Positions 25,782 through 33,890 of a stretch of 64,000 bases of DNA are shown here, in pieces. This DNA comes from a virus. Every line of letters starts with the position of its first letter. Within the stretch, counting starts at the first letter, position 1. The stretch covers positions 32,943-96,942 of IMG/VR virus record IMGVR_UViG_3300036980_001087; one strand, 5' to 3'. Both the position numbers and the translations under genes were made by a program. The notes below the pieces were generated by a model. That model was not told the DNA's origin. It saw nothing but the letters and a program-made list of their open reading frames with translations, and did no database searches.

Positions 25782-25865
25782 ATGAATAAGACAATGGTAT
25801 GGAGATGGAAGTTAGCGACTATCGAAGCGGGAGTGGACCATCTAATAGACTGGAGGACAGAATGA
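25782..25865 (+). CDS. Micro-protein (27 residues)
   Basis: Starts MNKTMVWRWKLATIEAG and ends WRTE after AAGGAGGACAAG. Its stop overlaps the next start as ATGA, which supports real translation coupling. Too short to classify. Confidence 0.5.
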   Translation: MNKTMVWRWKLATIEAGVDHLIDWRTE

Positions 25866-26074
25866 TTACCAAGATCATCGAGCCGAGAATGTTTGTAAGT
25901 AGCACTGGGGTAAAGAGTTTCGATATTGTCCAGCTTACCAAGTATGGCACACGCACAATATCCAGAGCAACACTTGCTTCAGGCTTAGACTTCAACCAGG
26001 CAGTAACCTATGCGGAAGGCATAGCCAAGGAAGTAAGCACATACCAAGCGATGAAAGGAGACCACAATGTATAA
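25862..26074 (+). CDS. Early hypothetical protein
   Basis: 70 residues. The ATG at 25862 was chosen because GGAGG lies five bases before and the ATGA overlap links it to the micro-gene. The sequence (DIVQLTKYGTRTISRATLA, then a C-terminal helix) has a beta-then-helix pattern. It overlaps the next gene. No family recognised. Confidence 0.6.
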   Translation: MITKIIEPRMFVSSTGVKSFDIVQLTKYGTRTISRATLASGLDFNQAVTYAEGIAKEVSTYQAMKGDHNV

Positions 26075-26393
26075 GTTAAGCGCAATGGGTAGACTCAATT
26101 CACATTCACGCAAGGTCCAGATCTGTTCACCTAAGATGATGGCCCTTAAGTATAAGATGACCAAGAGTGCCTGTGAAGTTCCACCTAAGTTCGACACCGA
26201 CTGGATGCTCGAGTCTCTTAGGAGATTAAAGAAGAATGGTAACATACCGGAGCAATGGATGGACCAGAATAGAAAGACACCGGCTGAAGTGCAGAGATCA
26301 GCGAGAGTGCTACACTTTCACGGATCATATGCTGGAGATGGTAACAAGATCAAGGGCTGGGACAAGCTGAATGGAATGGTAGTTCCAACATAG
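26067..26393 (+). CDS. Early hypothetical basic protein
   Basis: 108 residues preceded by AAAGGAGACCACA. Rich in Lys, Arg and Met, with a helical middle (WMLESLRRLKKNGNIPEQWM) and a His-containing C-terminal part. No known domain. It belongs to the first early transcript. Confidence 0.6.
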   Translation: MYKLSAMGRLNSHSRKVQICSPKMMALKYKMTKSACEVPPKFDTDWMLESLRRLKKNGNIPEQWMDQNRKTPAEVQRSARVLHFHGSYAGDGNKIKGWDKLNGMVVPT

Positions 26394-26402
26394 GAGGAGA
26401 AG

Positions 26403-26471
26403 ATGTTAGAGCTTATAGGGTTAATTATACTATTACCCTTGGCAATATGGATTGCCAATACACTACCATAA
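26403..26471 (+). CDS. Single-pass membrane micro-protein (22 residues)
   Basis: A GGAGGAGAAG site precedes an ORF coding for MLELIGLIILLPLAIWIANT and two more residues, almost entirely one hydrophobic helix. Its strong ribosome-binding site and tight packing with its neighbours support it. A membrane-active early peptide is possible. Confidence 0.5.
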   Translation: MLELIGLIILLPLAIWIANTLP

Positions 26472-26481
26472 GGAGGAGCCT

Positions 26482-26568
26482 ATGCATTGGTCCACAGGAG
26501 TAGTAATAGTATTTGTAACCTTGAAGGTATTGCTGATACTAGGGTTAGTAGCGGCACTATTCTTCTAA
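26482..26568 (+). CDS. Single-pass membrane micro-protein (28 residues)
   Basis: Directly follows the previous micro-gene with AAGGAGGAGCCT. It is hydrophobic throughout after MHWSTG, with GLVAALFF at the end. Two membrane micro-proteins in tandem suggest a membrane-acting pair; function unknown. Confidence 0.5.
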   Translation: MHWSTGVVIVFVTLKVLLILGLVAALFF

Positions 26569-26583
26569 TAAAAGGAGCCGGAG

Positions 26584-26760
26584 ATGGCACAGGTAAAAGT
26601 GCTGGTCAATGATGGTGCGAGTAAAAGGAAAGAAGTAGAAGCAGAGCTGCTACAAACTAGAGCCACTACACTCTTGGTAAGATTGCCTGACGGAAAGGTA
26701 ATCACCAGAAAAAAGAAAAGAGATCTGCCTAACTCGGAGGTGTCTAATGGCAAAGCGTAA
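26584..26760 (+). CDS. Early hypothetical protein, small
   Basis: 58 residues after AAAGGAGCCGGAG. It starts MAQVKVLVNDGASKRKEVEA and continues with a beta strand pair and a basic RKKKRD stretch. It overlaps the next gene by 14 bases. Possibly a small nucleic-acid-binding beta-barrel; unproven. Confidence 0.55.
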   Translation: MAQVKVLVNDGASKRKEVEAELLQTRATTLLVRLPDGKVITRKKKRDLPNSEVSNGKA

Positions 26761-26965
26761 TAGAAACCACGACATCGTTGAAGAGCTTTACTTCTCACAC
26801 GATAATCCGGATGCATATCGTGAGAAGATAGATCCTGAAGTAAGCTTACTCAATACCATCATCAATGATGGAGAAGAAAGCGCAAGGGAAGTATTTGGGG
26901 ACGACAAGGTAGATCGTGCCCTGGTAAGAAACCATCTTGCTCGGAGTTACAATCCGAACATATAG
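26747..26965 (+). CDS. Early hypothetical protein, acidic
   Basis: 72 residues after CTCGGAGGTGTCTA. The middle is acidic and helical (LLNTIINDGEESAREVFGDD). No motif recognised. It is part of the first early gene train. Confidence 0.6.
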   Translation: MAKRNRNHDIVEELYFSHDNPDAYREKIDPEVSLLNTIINDGEESAREVFGDDKVDRALVRNHLARSYNPNI

Positions 26966-26976
26966 AGGAGGCTAAG

Positions 26977-27159
26977 ATGGAAAAGAAAATTGAGATGATA
27001 AAAGCAAGGTTGAGATTAGCAGAGGATCACCTCTTTAACTACACTTCTCATATGTCAGAGTGTGATAGAACAGAACACCACATCTTTGAGGAGGCAATTG
27101 TAGGATTAAGAAAAGAGATAGCGGTCCTTAAATGGACGCTTAAGGTCCTGGGGGGCTAA
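26977..27159 (+). CDS. Coiled-coil small protein
   Basis: 60 residues, almost all helix (MIKARLRLAEDHLF and IVGLRKEIAVLKWTLKVLGG) with a His/Glu-rich turn between. The stop abuts the ATG of the methyltransferase gene. Probably dimeric. Function unknown. Confidence 0.6.
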   Translation: MEKKIEMIKARLRLAEDHLFNYTSHMSECDRTEHHIFEEAIVGLRKEIAVLKWTLKVLGG

Positions 27160-27708
27160 ATGACTTGGAAAGAGTTTTATAAGTCTAGAGTAACAAGTGT
27201 AGAATATGAAAATTACTTTATAGATAAATATTCTATATTCTTGGATACTCTAGACTGCCAAGTAGGAAAGTCTTTTCTGGAAGTGGGATGTGGCACAGGG
27301 CTAGTTACTAAGCTAATCTATCATCCAAAAAGAACATTCACTCTTATGGATAATGATAGAGCAATGTTAGGACTAGCAAAGAATAGGTTACAGCCATTGC
27401 CCATATCTTATATCTGTAAAGATATTAGAGCTCCATTACATCAGCATTATGATGTAATATATTCTCACGGAGTGCTAGAACATTTATCTTTAACAGAATG
27501 TAAGAGGATCATACGCAATCAACTATCAGTAAGTAATACGCTAGTGCATTATGTTCCTACTGATGGCTATAACGAGCCTAGCTTTGGAGATGAAAATTTA
27601 TTAGCCAAAGAGGTATGGGATGGTGCACTATACCCAACAAAGAGTATAGCCTTTAATGGGTTTAAAGACTTGCTCTTAATCTGGGAGAAAGGAAAAGATG
27701 GGACTTAA
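27160..27708 (+). CDS. SAM-dependent methyltransferase
   Basis: 182 residues, class I Rossmann type. Motif I is LEVGCGTGL near residue 42, an acidic end of strand 2 lies at TLMDNDRAM, and YSHGVLEHLSLTE is a post-I motif of the UbiE/type-11 kind. Small enough to be a catalytic core alone. The substrate cannot be read from the sequence. It overlaps the following gene by 11 bases. Confidence 0.8.
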   Translation: MTWKEFYKSRVTSVEYENYFIDKYSIFLDTLDCQVGKSFLEVGCGTGLVTKLIYHPKRTFTLMDNDRAMLGLAKNRLQPLPISYICKDIRAPLHQHYDVIYSHGVLEHLSLTECKRIIRNQLSVSNTLVHYVPTDGYNEPSFGDENLLAKEVWDGALYPTKSIAFNGFKDLLLIWEKGKDGT

Positions 27709-27928
27709 AGAGAATCAAGAGAAGCAAAAGACCAGGCACGATGTGATCTTGATATTTGGGAACAATACGGTCAATAGAGAGGGTGAAGTCTATGTGCCTG
27801 TAATTGGAGACGAAGTACAAACTCCTCTCTGTAGAGGTAAGATTATATGGAGAGAGAAAACTCCATCTGGCTGGAGAGTAGGAGTGAAATTGCCTGATAG
27901 TTTCGTTCCATCAGGAACGTTAGACTAG
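27698..27928 (+). CDS. Early hypothetical beta protein
   Basis: 76 residues, ribosome-binding site GAAAGGAAAAG inside the methyltransferase end. After a charged start, strands such as GEVYVPVIGDEVQT and GWRVGVKLPD suggest a small SH3-like barrel. No known family. Confidence 0.55.
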   Translation: MGLKENQEKQKTRHDVILIFGNNTVNREGEVYVPVIGDEVQTPLCRGKIIWREKTPSGWRVGVKLPDSFVPSGTLD

Positions 27929-27936
27929 GAGGGAAT

Positions 27937-28149
27937 ATGAGTTATGATGAAGATCGCTATAGTGAACTTCCTCCTGAAGGTAAGGAGTTAGTGGATGCTC
28001 TTGTTGCGGATAGTCTTAAGCGCCTTATGAAACAAGCTGGTATAGAGGGCACAGAGGACGTATTCCGGAGAGTATATAAAGAACAACCTATCATTCTAAA
28101 TCGCTTTCAGGAGATTTATGATAGGCTAATAGGGAGGATAAAGAAATGA
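27937..28149 (+). CDS. Early hypothetical helical protein
   Basis: 70 residues after AGGAGGGAAT. Helical throughout, with GKELVDALVADSLKRLMKQA and a C-terminal EIYDRLIGRIKK. Ends in an ATGA overlap with the next gene. Unassigned. Confidence 0.6.
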   Translation: MSYDEDRYSELPPEGKELVDALVADSLKRLMKQAGIEGTEDVFRRVYKEQPIILNRFQEIYDRLIGRIKK

Positions 28150-28367
28150 TCTTTACAGGAGTAAGATATATTCTATTTAACGGAGATCACAAGAATATAG
28201 TTTCAGATTCTAAATCTGATTCTATGGAACGCAATACACTCTCTGGAATAGAAAAAGTTAGAAGGTTACATATTGCTGATGATCTTTTTTATACCAAAGG
28301 TAGGATAAAAGAGGTAATCATCAAAACAACTGATGGTAAAAAATTTATAATTCCATCAGGAATATAG
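28146..28367 (+). CDS. Early hypothetical protein
   Basis: 73 residues starting at the ATGA junction. Mixed alpha/beta with a C-terminal strand pair (KEVIIKTTDGKKFIIPSGI). No recognisable domain. Confidence 0.55.
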   Translation: MIFTGVRYILFNGDHKNIVSDSKSDSMERNTLSGIEKVRRLHIADDLFYTKGRIKEVIIKTTDGKKFIIPSGI

Positions 28368-28375
28368 GAGGAAAA

Positions 28376-28486
28376 ATGAGACACTTCATCAACTTCTTGA
28401 ACTTCGTGTATCGTCACACAATCAGAAGTAGGGATTATAGAAGCATAGCAAGAGTAATAGGTTTAGGTATAGAGATCTATTACTAG
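28376..28486 (+). CDS. Micro-protein (36 residues), basic
   Basis: Begins MRHFINFLNFVYRHTIR after GGAGGAAAA. Basic and aromatic, possibly an amphipathic membrane-associated helix. Supported by its ribosome-binding site and fit between neighbours. Confidence 0.5.
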   Translation: MRHFINFLNFVYRHTIRSRDYRSIARVIGLGIEIYY

Positions 28487-28497
28487 AAAGGAAAGAA

Positions 28498-28755
28498 ATG
28501 GACCTAGAAATTAAATGTTCAGCCTATAAGTGCCATTGCACTATGGGAGTGCACGATGAGACCTATTGTGCAGATTGCTACAACGAACAAGGAAATCAGC
28601 TAGAGGAGTTTAAGAAAGACAACGAGACTAAAGAGGCTGATATAGATTCACTAAAATATACAATAGAGGCTTTAGAATTAAAGATCAGCGATCTAAAGGA
28701 AGTAATAAAGAACTGCACAACTTGCTCAGCTATTCTAGTAGCTAAAAACCTATAG
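28498..28755 (+). CDS. Zinc-binding coiled-coil protein
   Basis: 85 residues. The N-terminus has CSAYKCHCTMGVHDETYCAD followed by C, a Cys/His zinc cluster. The C-terminal part is a coiled coil (IDSLKYTIEALELKISDLKE) that ends in a further C-x2-C. It probably dimerises. It belongs to the zinc-rich early set. Function unknown. Confidence 0.6.
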   Translation: MDLEIKCSAYKCHCTMGVHDETYCADCYNEQGNQLEEFKKDNETKEADIDSLKYTIEALELKISDLKEVIKNCTTCSAILVAKNL

Positions 28756-28766
28756 AGAGGAGAAAA

Positions 28767-28997
28767 ATGCTAATCTATGTTAAATCCCCATATAAACAAC
28801 ATACCTTAATACTGGGGAAAATCCAGGAAATAACATATACCTTTGGTAAAGCTTATCCTTGGCGGATCAAAGTAGTTTGTCAAGAGAATAGTGGACTAGA
28901 AATTAATGTGGGGAGTATAATTACCTGCGTATCATTACGTGCCTTAAGCTTTATTAGACTAAGAAAGGAGAAAACGTGGAACGTAAGGAGTTTATAA
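28767..28997 (+). CDS. Early hypothetical beta protein
   Basis: 76 residues after GAGAGGAGAAAA. Alternating strands (ILGKIQEITYTFGKAYPW) and a C-terminal basic tail that overlaps the next start. Unassigned. Confidence 0.55.
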   Translation: MLIYVKSPYKQHTLILGKIQEITYTFGKAYPWRIKVVCQENSGLEINVGSIITCVSLRALSFIRLRKEKTWNVRSL

Positions 28998-29338
28998 TTG
29001 AATTGCTAGCGCTACAAATGGAGGATGAGAAAATCGTTCTAGTAACAAAAGCGGGTTATCCTGAATCAACTGAGGAAGAAATCAAGAATCAACTGGCAGT
29101 AGCTAAGTCAGAAATTAGAAAGGAGGAAAAAGACCAACCAGATAAGATCATTGATCCTATTGAAAAATCTGATGTTCCTACTATACACCATATTTTGATC
29201 GGAGGGTTGAGAGAAAACAAAACCAACTCACAGCTCTTGGATGATCTGAAGAAACATCATTCAACCGTAGACGAAAAGAAATTGAAACAACGAGTCTACG
29301 AATATCGCTATCACTATAATCACGGTAAGATCAAATAA
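28976..29338 (+). CDS. Early hypothetical protein, two repeated helical units
   Basis: 120 residues with a GTG start at 28976 after AAAGGAGAAAAC. Two similar segments, one near residues 5-45 and one near 65-115, each holding a helix-turn-helix-like pattern (AGYPESTEEEIKNQLAVAKS; ENKTNSQLLDDLKKHH). They could be paired DNA-binding helices or an internal duplication. No family identified. Confidence 0.55.
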   Translation: MERKEFIIELLALQMEDEKIVLVTKAGYPESTEEEIKNQLAVAKSEIRKEEKDQPDKIIDPIEKSDVPTIHHILIGGLRENKTNSQLLDDLKKHHSTVDEKKLKQRVYEYRYHYNHGKIK

Positions 29339-29361
29339 TCCACCATAACATAGGAGGACCT

Positions 29362-29682
29362 ATGATCCAACTCGACTGGAAAGTCTTTGCCTGGTTTGTC
29401 TTGGCATTGGCTATCCTAAAGGGTATCATTACGGGCTTAACCAATCTGTATACCTACATTTACAAGGGAGGATATACGCTTGGTAGAAAGCAAATGGAAA
29501 GTGAAGATACAACCCAGTTACTCAAAGCAATTCAGGATGTTAAAACCGAGATGCCGGAGTCTGAACTTGCTTTAGTATTACTCTGGAGTAAACTGGTAGG
29601 AGCAGAAACAAAGAGCACTAAAGAAAAAGAAAAGGAACCAATTGGATTTGGACCAGCAAAAAAGGAGGAAAAGAATGCGTAG
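29362..29682 (+). CDS. Membrane-anchored helical protein
   Basis: 106 residues. One transmembrane helix near residues 6-27 (VFAWFVLALAILKGIITGL) is followed by a charged helical tail ending in Lys/Glu-rich sequence that overlaps the start of the MoxR gene. It may tether the MoxR/VWA pair at the membrane; this is inferred from adjacency only. Confidence 0.6.
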   Translation: MIQLDWKVFAWFVLALAILKGIITGLTNLYTYIYKGGYTLGRKQMESEDTTQLLKAIQDVKTEMPESELALVLLWSKLVGAETKSTKEKEKEPIGFGPAKKEEKNA

Positions 29683-30748
29683 TATTTCACACGATGAATT
29701 AAAGAGCGCGTTAAAGAAGTCTTACTTCAGTAGAGTAACAGCCTTTATATGGGGAGCTACTGGAATAGGAAAGTCAGAAACCGTAAGACAGGCTTGCCGG
29801 GAATTAGCTAAGGACCTCAAGCTTCAATATGCTGAGGGCGGAGAGCCGGAAGAGGGAAAGTTCACCGTAATAGACCAGAGGTTATCCCAGATGGACCCGT
29901 CAGATCTTAGAGGTCTGCCATATGTAACTAAAGATGGTAAGACTGGATGGGCGTATCCAAGCTGGTTACCTACTAAGGGCAAGGGAATATTACTTCTAGA
30001 TGAAGTCAATCTTGCGCCTCCTCTGGTTCAGTCTTCAGCATATCAGCTCGTATTAGATGGAAAGCTTGGAGATTATACTCTACCAGAAGGATGGGGAATA
30101 ATCGCAGCCGGTAATAGGGCTGAGGATAAAGCCTATACCTTCGAGCTTGCCGGTCCATTATGTAATAGGTTCGTGCATATGGAACTGGCTTGTCCACCTA
30201 TAGCGGACTGGACCACCTGGGCAATTGAGAACCAGGTAGATTCAAGAATAATCACCTTCTTGAATTATAAACCTCAGCATCTGTTCAAGTTCGATAGCAA
30301 ATTGAAAGAGAAAGCATTTCCTACGCCTAGATCGTGGGCGAGATATTGCTCTCCTCTAATCAAGGATGTTGTCGACAATACAGAGCTCTTAATCCTGATG
30401 GGATCAGCCATAGGAGAGGGCGTTGCTACGGAATGCGTAGCCTATCTGAAACTTACCAAGCAGATTGATCTTAAGGATATCTTAGAGCATCCTGAGAAAG
30501 CTGCCGATATCAAGGGGATTGATGTAAGATATTCCCTGGTAAGTGCCTTATCAGAACTCGTCAAGAAGGACACCAAGACCACGCTACCAAAAGTATGTAA
30601 GGTTGCGGAGCACTTCGAGGCTGAGTTTGCTATCTTACTTCTGAGATTCATCAAGGTCAATGTTCCGAAATTACTTGAGTTCATTCAGAAGGATAAGAGC
30701 GTTGCGGATGTCTACAAGAAATATATGAAGTATGTAATGGTTGAATAA
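29675..30748 (+). CDS. MoxR-family AAA+ ATPase
   Basis: 357 residues from the ATG at 29675, chosen for the AAAGGAGGAAAAGA site. Walker A is GATGIGKS (27-34), Walker B is GILLLDEVN (104-112) and sensor 1 lies in AAGNRAED near 150. These features, together with the companion VWA-type gene 15 bases downstream, place it in the MoxR/RavA-like group that remodels target complexes. In phages such pairs are uncommon and of unknown substrate. It is likely a hexamer working with the next gene product. Confidence 0.85.
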   Translation: MRSISHDELKSALKKSYFSRVTAFIWGATGIGKSETVRQACRELAKDLKLQYAEGGEPEEGKFTVIDQRLSQMDPSDLRGLPYVTKDGKTGWAYPSWLPTKGKGILLLDEVNLAPPLVQSSAYQLVLDGKLGDYTLPEGWGIIAAGNRAEDKAYTFELAGPLCNRFVHMELACPPIADWTTWAIENQVDSRIITFLNYKPQHLFKFDSKLKEKAFPTPRSWARYCSPLIKDVVDNTELLILMGSAIGEGVATECVAYLKLTKQIDLKDILEHPEKAADIKGIDVRYSLVSALSELVKKDTKTTLPKVCKVAEHFEAEFAILLLRFIKVNVPKLLEFIQKDKSVADVYKKYMKYVMVE

Positions 30749-30762
30749 CCTAAGGAGGTATA

Positions 30763-31959
30763 ATGAACCAAGAAGCTAAGGATAAGATAATCAAAGCGAG
30801 GGTTGCGCTTCAGAAGACACATCCTTTCTTCTCTTATCTTGCTCTTCATCTTCAGCCTACCGAGGTAGAAGCCAAAGTGGTTCCTACCTTGGGGGTTGAC
30901 AATCAAGGGAATCTTTATTATAATCCCGAGTTTGTCAATAAGATGACACAGGATGAAGTTAAGGGAGTGGTATGTCACGAGGTTATGCATATAGCCCTTG
31001 AGCATCTTAAAGGCTTAAAGGGCAAGGACGCTAAAGTTAGCAATGTTGCTCAGGATATTGTAATCAATGATATTATCCTGGAAAATCAACTTCAGCTTCC
31101 TAGGGAAGGATTACTTCCTCATAACCACGAGATAACGATCAATGGTAATATCAAGATCGTAAAGATAGACAAGAAGCCTTGGGAGCAAGTCTATCACGAA
31201 TTGGAAAAGAAACTTCCTAAGGAAAAAGTATATGGCTTTGATGAGCATATGCGAGGTAATGGAGATGGTAAAGATGATCCTAAAGATGGTAAGGGTCCAG
31301 CAGAAGGTAAAGACTGGAAGCAAATCATCAATGAGGGTTATGCTTATGCCAAGCTTCAAGGTAAGGCTCCGGCTGGAATGGATAGGTATGTAGAAGAACT
31401 CAACTATCCGAAATTAAACTGGAGGCAGATGTTACAGAAGTTCATAGTAAGAGAGATTCCATATGACTTCTGCTATACTAGACCATCTAAGCGATCTCTT
31501 GCTTGTGGTGTATTTATGCCTAGCGTTACAAGAGAGAGCCTAGAGATTGGAGTGGCACTTGATACTTCAGGTTCAATGTCACCTAAGGATCTGAAAGAGT
31601 GTCTAAGTGAAACCGTAGGAATAGTCAAGGCTTATAGCAATGTGAAACTTACGGTAGTAACTTGTGATGCTGAAGTTCACACAGTAGGAGAGGTTACTTC
31701 TGAGGAAGATGTAGCCAATCTTGAGATCAAGGGTGGTGGAGGAACTGACTTCATCCCAGTCTTTAAGTGGGTAGAAGAGAATAAGCCACAGATGAGACTG
31801 CTGATATTCTTCACGGATGGGTTTGGTTCTTTCCCTAATGATGCTCCACAGGTCAAGACACTCTGGTGTATTACACAGGGTGGACTGGAGCTAGACAAAA
31901 TACCCTTCGGAGAAAGGGTTAATCTAGACTTTAGAGATAAAGAAGAGGAGCAAGAATGA
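30763..31959 (+). CDS. VWA-like protein with HExxH metallopeptidase-like domain
   Basis: 398 residues. The N-terminal 120 residues hold VCHEVMHIALEHLK (HExxH, His72/Glu73/His76) and NVAQDIVIND with a third ligand, as in the DUF2201 metallopeptidase-like domain. A Gly/Lys-rich linker follows. The C-terminal part starts at about residue 264 with VALDTSGSMS (MIDAS motif) and GGGGTDFIPVF, a VWA-like fold. This is the standard partner of a MoxR ATPase. Both zinc and MIDAS residues look intact, so it may bind or cleave a specific host protein. Confidence 0.85.
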   Translation: MNQEAKDKIIKARVALQKTHPFFSYLALHLQPTEVEAKVVPTLGVDNQGNLYYNPEFVNKMTQDEVKGVVCHEVMHIALEHLKGLKGKDAKVSNVAQDIVINDIILENQLQLPREGLLPHNHEITINGNIKIVKIDKKPWEQVYHELEKKLPKEKVYGFDEHMRGNGDGKDDPKDGKGPAEGKDWKQIINEGYAYAKLQGKAPAGMDRYVEELNYPKLNWRQMLQKFIVREIPYDFCYTRPSKRSLACGVFMPSVTRESLEIGVALDTSGSMSPKDLKECLSETVGIVKAYSNVKLTVVTCDAEVHTVGEVTSEEDVANLEIKGGGGTDFIPVFKWVEENKPQMRLLIFFTDGFGSFPNDAPQVKTLWCITQGGLELDKIPFGERVNLDFRDKEEEQE

Positions 31960-32219
31960 ATAATGAATTGGGAGTATTCCTAAAGATGGGGCATTACTAT
32001 CGATGGATTTACTCCCCTAATGCCGTATTCCAAGCAAAACTATGCACCTTTTGTAATGGCAAGAATGTTACAAATTATAATAAGTGCATATTTGCGGGGA
32101 AGGGTGAGATAAGAGTACTGGGGATGACTGGATGTCTTGATCAAAGCCACTCCCTAGTAGAGATCACAGAACAAGAGTATGAAGCTAGAAGGCTAGCAAA
32201 AGCCGTGGAGGAACTGTGA
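31956..32219 (+). CDS. Small zinc-binding protein with shared C-terminal tail
   Basis: 87 residues, start overlapping the previous stop (ATGA). It has CTFCNGKN, then further Cys residues (NKC, GC), giving a likely four-Cys site. The C-terminus EITEQEYEARRLAKAVEEL carries the tail motif found in about nineteen small early proteins here. Function unknown. Confidence 0.6.
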   Translation: MNNELGVFLKMGHYYRWIYSPNAVFQAKLCTFCNGKNVTNYNKCIFAGKGEIRVLGMTGCLDQSHSLVEITEQEYEARRLAKAVEEL

Positions 32220-32473
32220 AAGAACATATTATGGAGAACGGAGACTTAGCAACTGTAAATAGGTGGCACTTACAATTACAAGATTGTATAGTTAAGATTG
32301 TTGACTGTACAATGCCAGCTAATATCCTAGTTAGGGTAATGGTTCCTAAAGATGATGATACCTGGTATGCTAGGTTTCCAACTTGGTATGTACACTTTGA
32401 TGCTCTGGAAGTAATATCCGATCCTAGAAAAGTAGACCAACTTGAGGCAGAGATTTGCTTCAAGAACCTTTAA
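32216..32473 (+). CDS. Early hypothetical protein, beta-rich
   Basis: 85 residues from GTG at 32216, which overlaps the previous stop (GTGA) and follows GGAGGAACT. Mostly strands (HLQLQDCIVKIVDCT, WYARFPTWYVHFDAL), ending ICFKNL. Similar in build to other small early beta proteins. Unassigned. Confidence 0.55.
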   Translation: MKEHIMENGDLATVNRWHLQLQDCIVKIVDCTMPANILVRVMVPKDDDTWYARFPTWYVHFDALEVISDPRKVDQLEAEICFKNL

Positions 32474-32482
32474 GGAGGAAGG

Positions 32483-32749
32483 ATGAAACAAAATAACAAA
32501 GAACCAATGTTTGATGAGAACGAAGCCTATGTCAGAGAAAGGGATGGCAAAAGGCTTATCTTGGTAGTGCGTAAGTGTGACCAATGTCCTCCTGAAATGA
32601 CCTGTGATTATTGTAGGCAGATGTTGGTAGACGCACAGACCAAAGAAAAGTTTCCGGAATGTGTCTATCGTGAGAGAAAGTTATCTCTAGATGGATATAG
32701 AACTTGTCCGGCTAGTGAAATAGGGGCTCTAATCTTGGAGAATCTATGA
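32483..32749 (+). CDS. Small zinc-binding protein
   Basis: 88 residues after TAAGGAGGAAGG. Cys spacing KCDQCPPEMTCDYCRQ plus later Cys residues suggests a compact zinc site. The end ASEIGALILENL is a loose relative of the shared C-terminal tail. Ends in an ATGA overlap with the next gene. Confidence 0.55.
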   Translation: MKQNNKEPMFDENEAYVRERDGKRLILVVRKCDQCPPEMTCDYCRQMLVDAQTKEKFPECVYRERKLSLDGYRTCPASEIGALILENL

Positions 32750-33021
32750 AATATGTTGACCAAATCTGCATAACTAGAGGAGGTAAAGGTACACTTAAGT
32801 CTGGAATACGTAGGGAAGTCTGGAAAGTATACTTAGGAGGAGAGGGGGAACATCCTTATTGTGTAACCTTTCTTGGCTGGTATTCTTCTAGGGATGGTTT
32901 TATTTCCTATACGGGTAGAATTCCATATAAAAGAGGATTTCGTTCCGCTGAGGAAATTAAGAAAAGAGTAAGGTTAGCATCTAAACAAGAAAAACTAACA
33001 ATAGAATTAGCACACTACTAA
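32746..33021 (+). CDS. Early hypothetical protein with shared C-terminal tail
   Basis: 91 residues. The body is beta-rich and Gly/Arg-rich (WKVYLGGEGEHPYCVTFLGW). The end RLASKQEKLTIELAHY fits the shared C-terminal tail pattern. No other motif. Confidence 0.55.
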   Translation: MKYVDQICITRGGKGTLKSGIRREVWKVYLGGEGEHPYCVTFLGWYSSRDGFISYTGRIPYKRGFRSAEEIKKRVRLASKQEKLTIELAHY

Positions 33022-33035
33022 GGAGGTGATTAGTT

Positions 33036-33875
33036 ATGAGAGTAGACCAGAAAGAAATAAAGAAGTATCAAGCCTTGAATAGAAAGCTTAATACTTTCTG
33101 CTTGTTACAAAACGAGTTACAATTCAAGAATACCTATGATCCTAAGTTTAAGAATATACTTATGTGTTCAGCCTCTAAGCTGGTAGGATGTGAGGCTAAG
33201 ATCAAGATCAATCCTAGGGTTGAAGGCGAATCTAGGTATAATAGTAAGGAGTATGTTCTTACACGGCAAGGAATTAAAGAGAGCTTTGGTTATAATGGTG
33301 ACTTTAAGGCTAGGTTCATTCAATACTCTGGCTGGATTGCGGACTATGTCAGCGAGTATGAAGTTACAGCTGGTTTAGTCAAGCTACTCCAGAGTAAAGA
33401 GTGTCAAAGTCCAGAGGCACTTAGACTACATCTTCAAGCAAGAGAAGACATTAGTAAACTTGGTATTGAAGATGAAAACTATGCAGTTCACGTTCAGTCT
33501 AATAAGGTCTTTAGTGTATTTGGAAATATAGAAGCAGGGGAACAAGACAAAGAGGACAAGACCACTGAACTAATATTAACTACAAGTAGTGGCTGGTCTT
33601 CTAAAGCTCTTTCTCTCTGCACTCCTGGCTCAGTTAGTCTTTCCAAAAATATGTATCGTGGAAAGAGTTATGATGGAAATGTTATTCTGGGATTGTCCAG
33701 TATGGCAACTTTCATAGAGTTCCTTAGGATTTCTGAAGAGCCTACTTATACCCAGATAATGGACTTGCTTCAGGAACATATTACCAAGTGTCAGGCTCAC
33801 ATAAAAGCGAAGCAGGCTGCCTTAGATGTAGTTACAAATAAGTATGGGCAGTATTTGGTATTCAAAGAGTTATAA
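33036..33875 (+). CDS. Early protein, paralogue A of a duplicated family
   Basis: 279 residues. It shares a scattered but ordered set of motifs with the gene at 35277: YDPKFKNILMCSASKLVGC near residues 33-51, FGYNGDFK near 83, FLRISEEPTY near 228 and ALDVVTNKYGQYL near the C-terminus. The middle differs and contains charged linkers. The last residues (VFKEL) are also similar in the partner (CYKEL). No catalytic motif or known domain is visible. The two genes probably arose by duplication and then diverged; role unknown. Confidence 0.65.
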   Translation: MRVDQKEIKKYQALNRKLNTFCLLQNELQFKNTYDPKFKNILMCSASKLVGCEAKIKINPRVEGESRYNSKEYVLTRQGIKESFGYNGDFKARFIQYSGWIADYVSEYEVTAGLVKLLQSKECQSPEALRLHLQAREDISKLGIEDENYAVHVQSNKVFSVFGNIEAGEQDKEDKTTELILTTSSGWSSKALSLCTPGSVSLSKNMYRGKSYDGNVILGLSSMATFIEFLRISEEPTYTQIMDLLQEHITKCQAHIKAKQAALDVVTNKYGQYLVFKEL

Positions 33876-33890
33876 AAGAAAGGAGGACTA

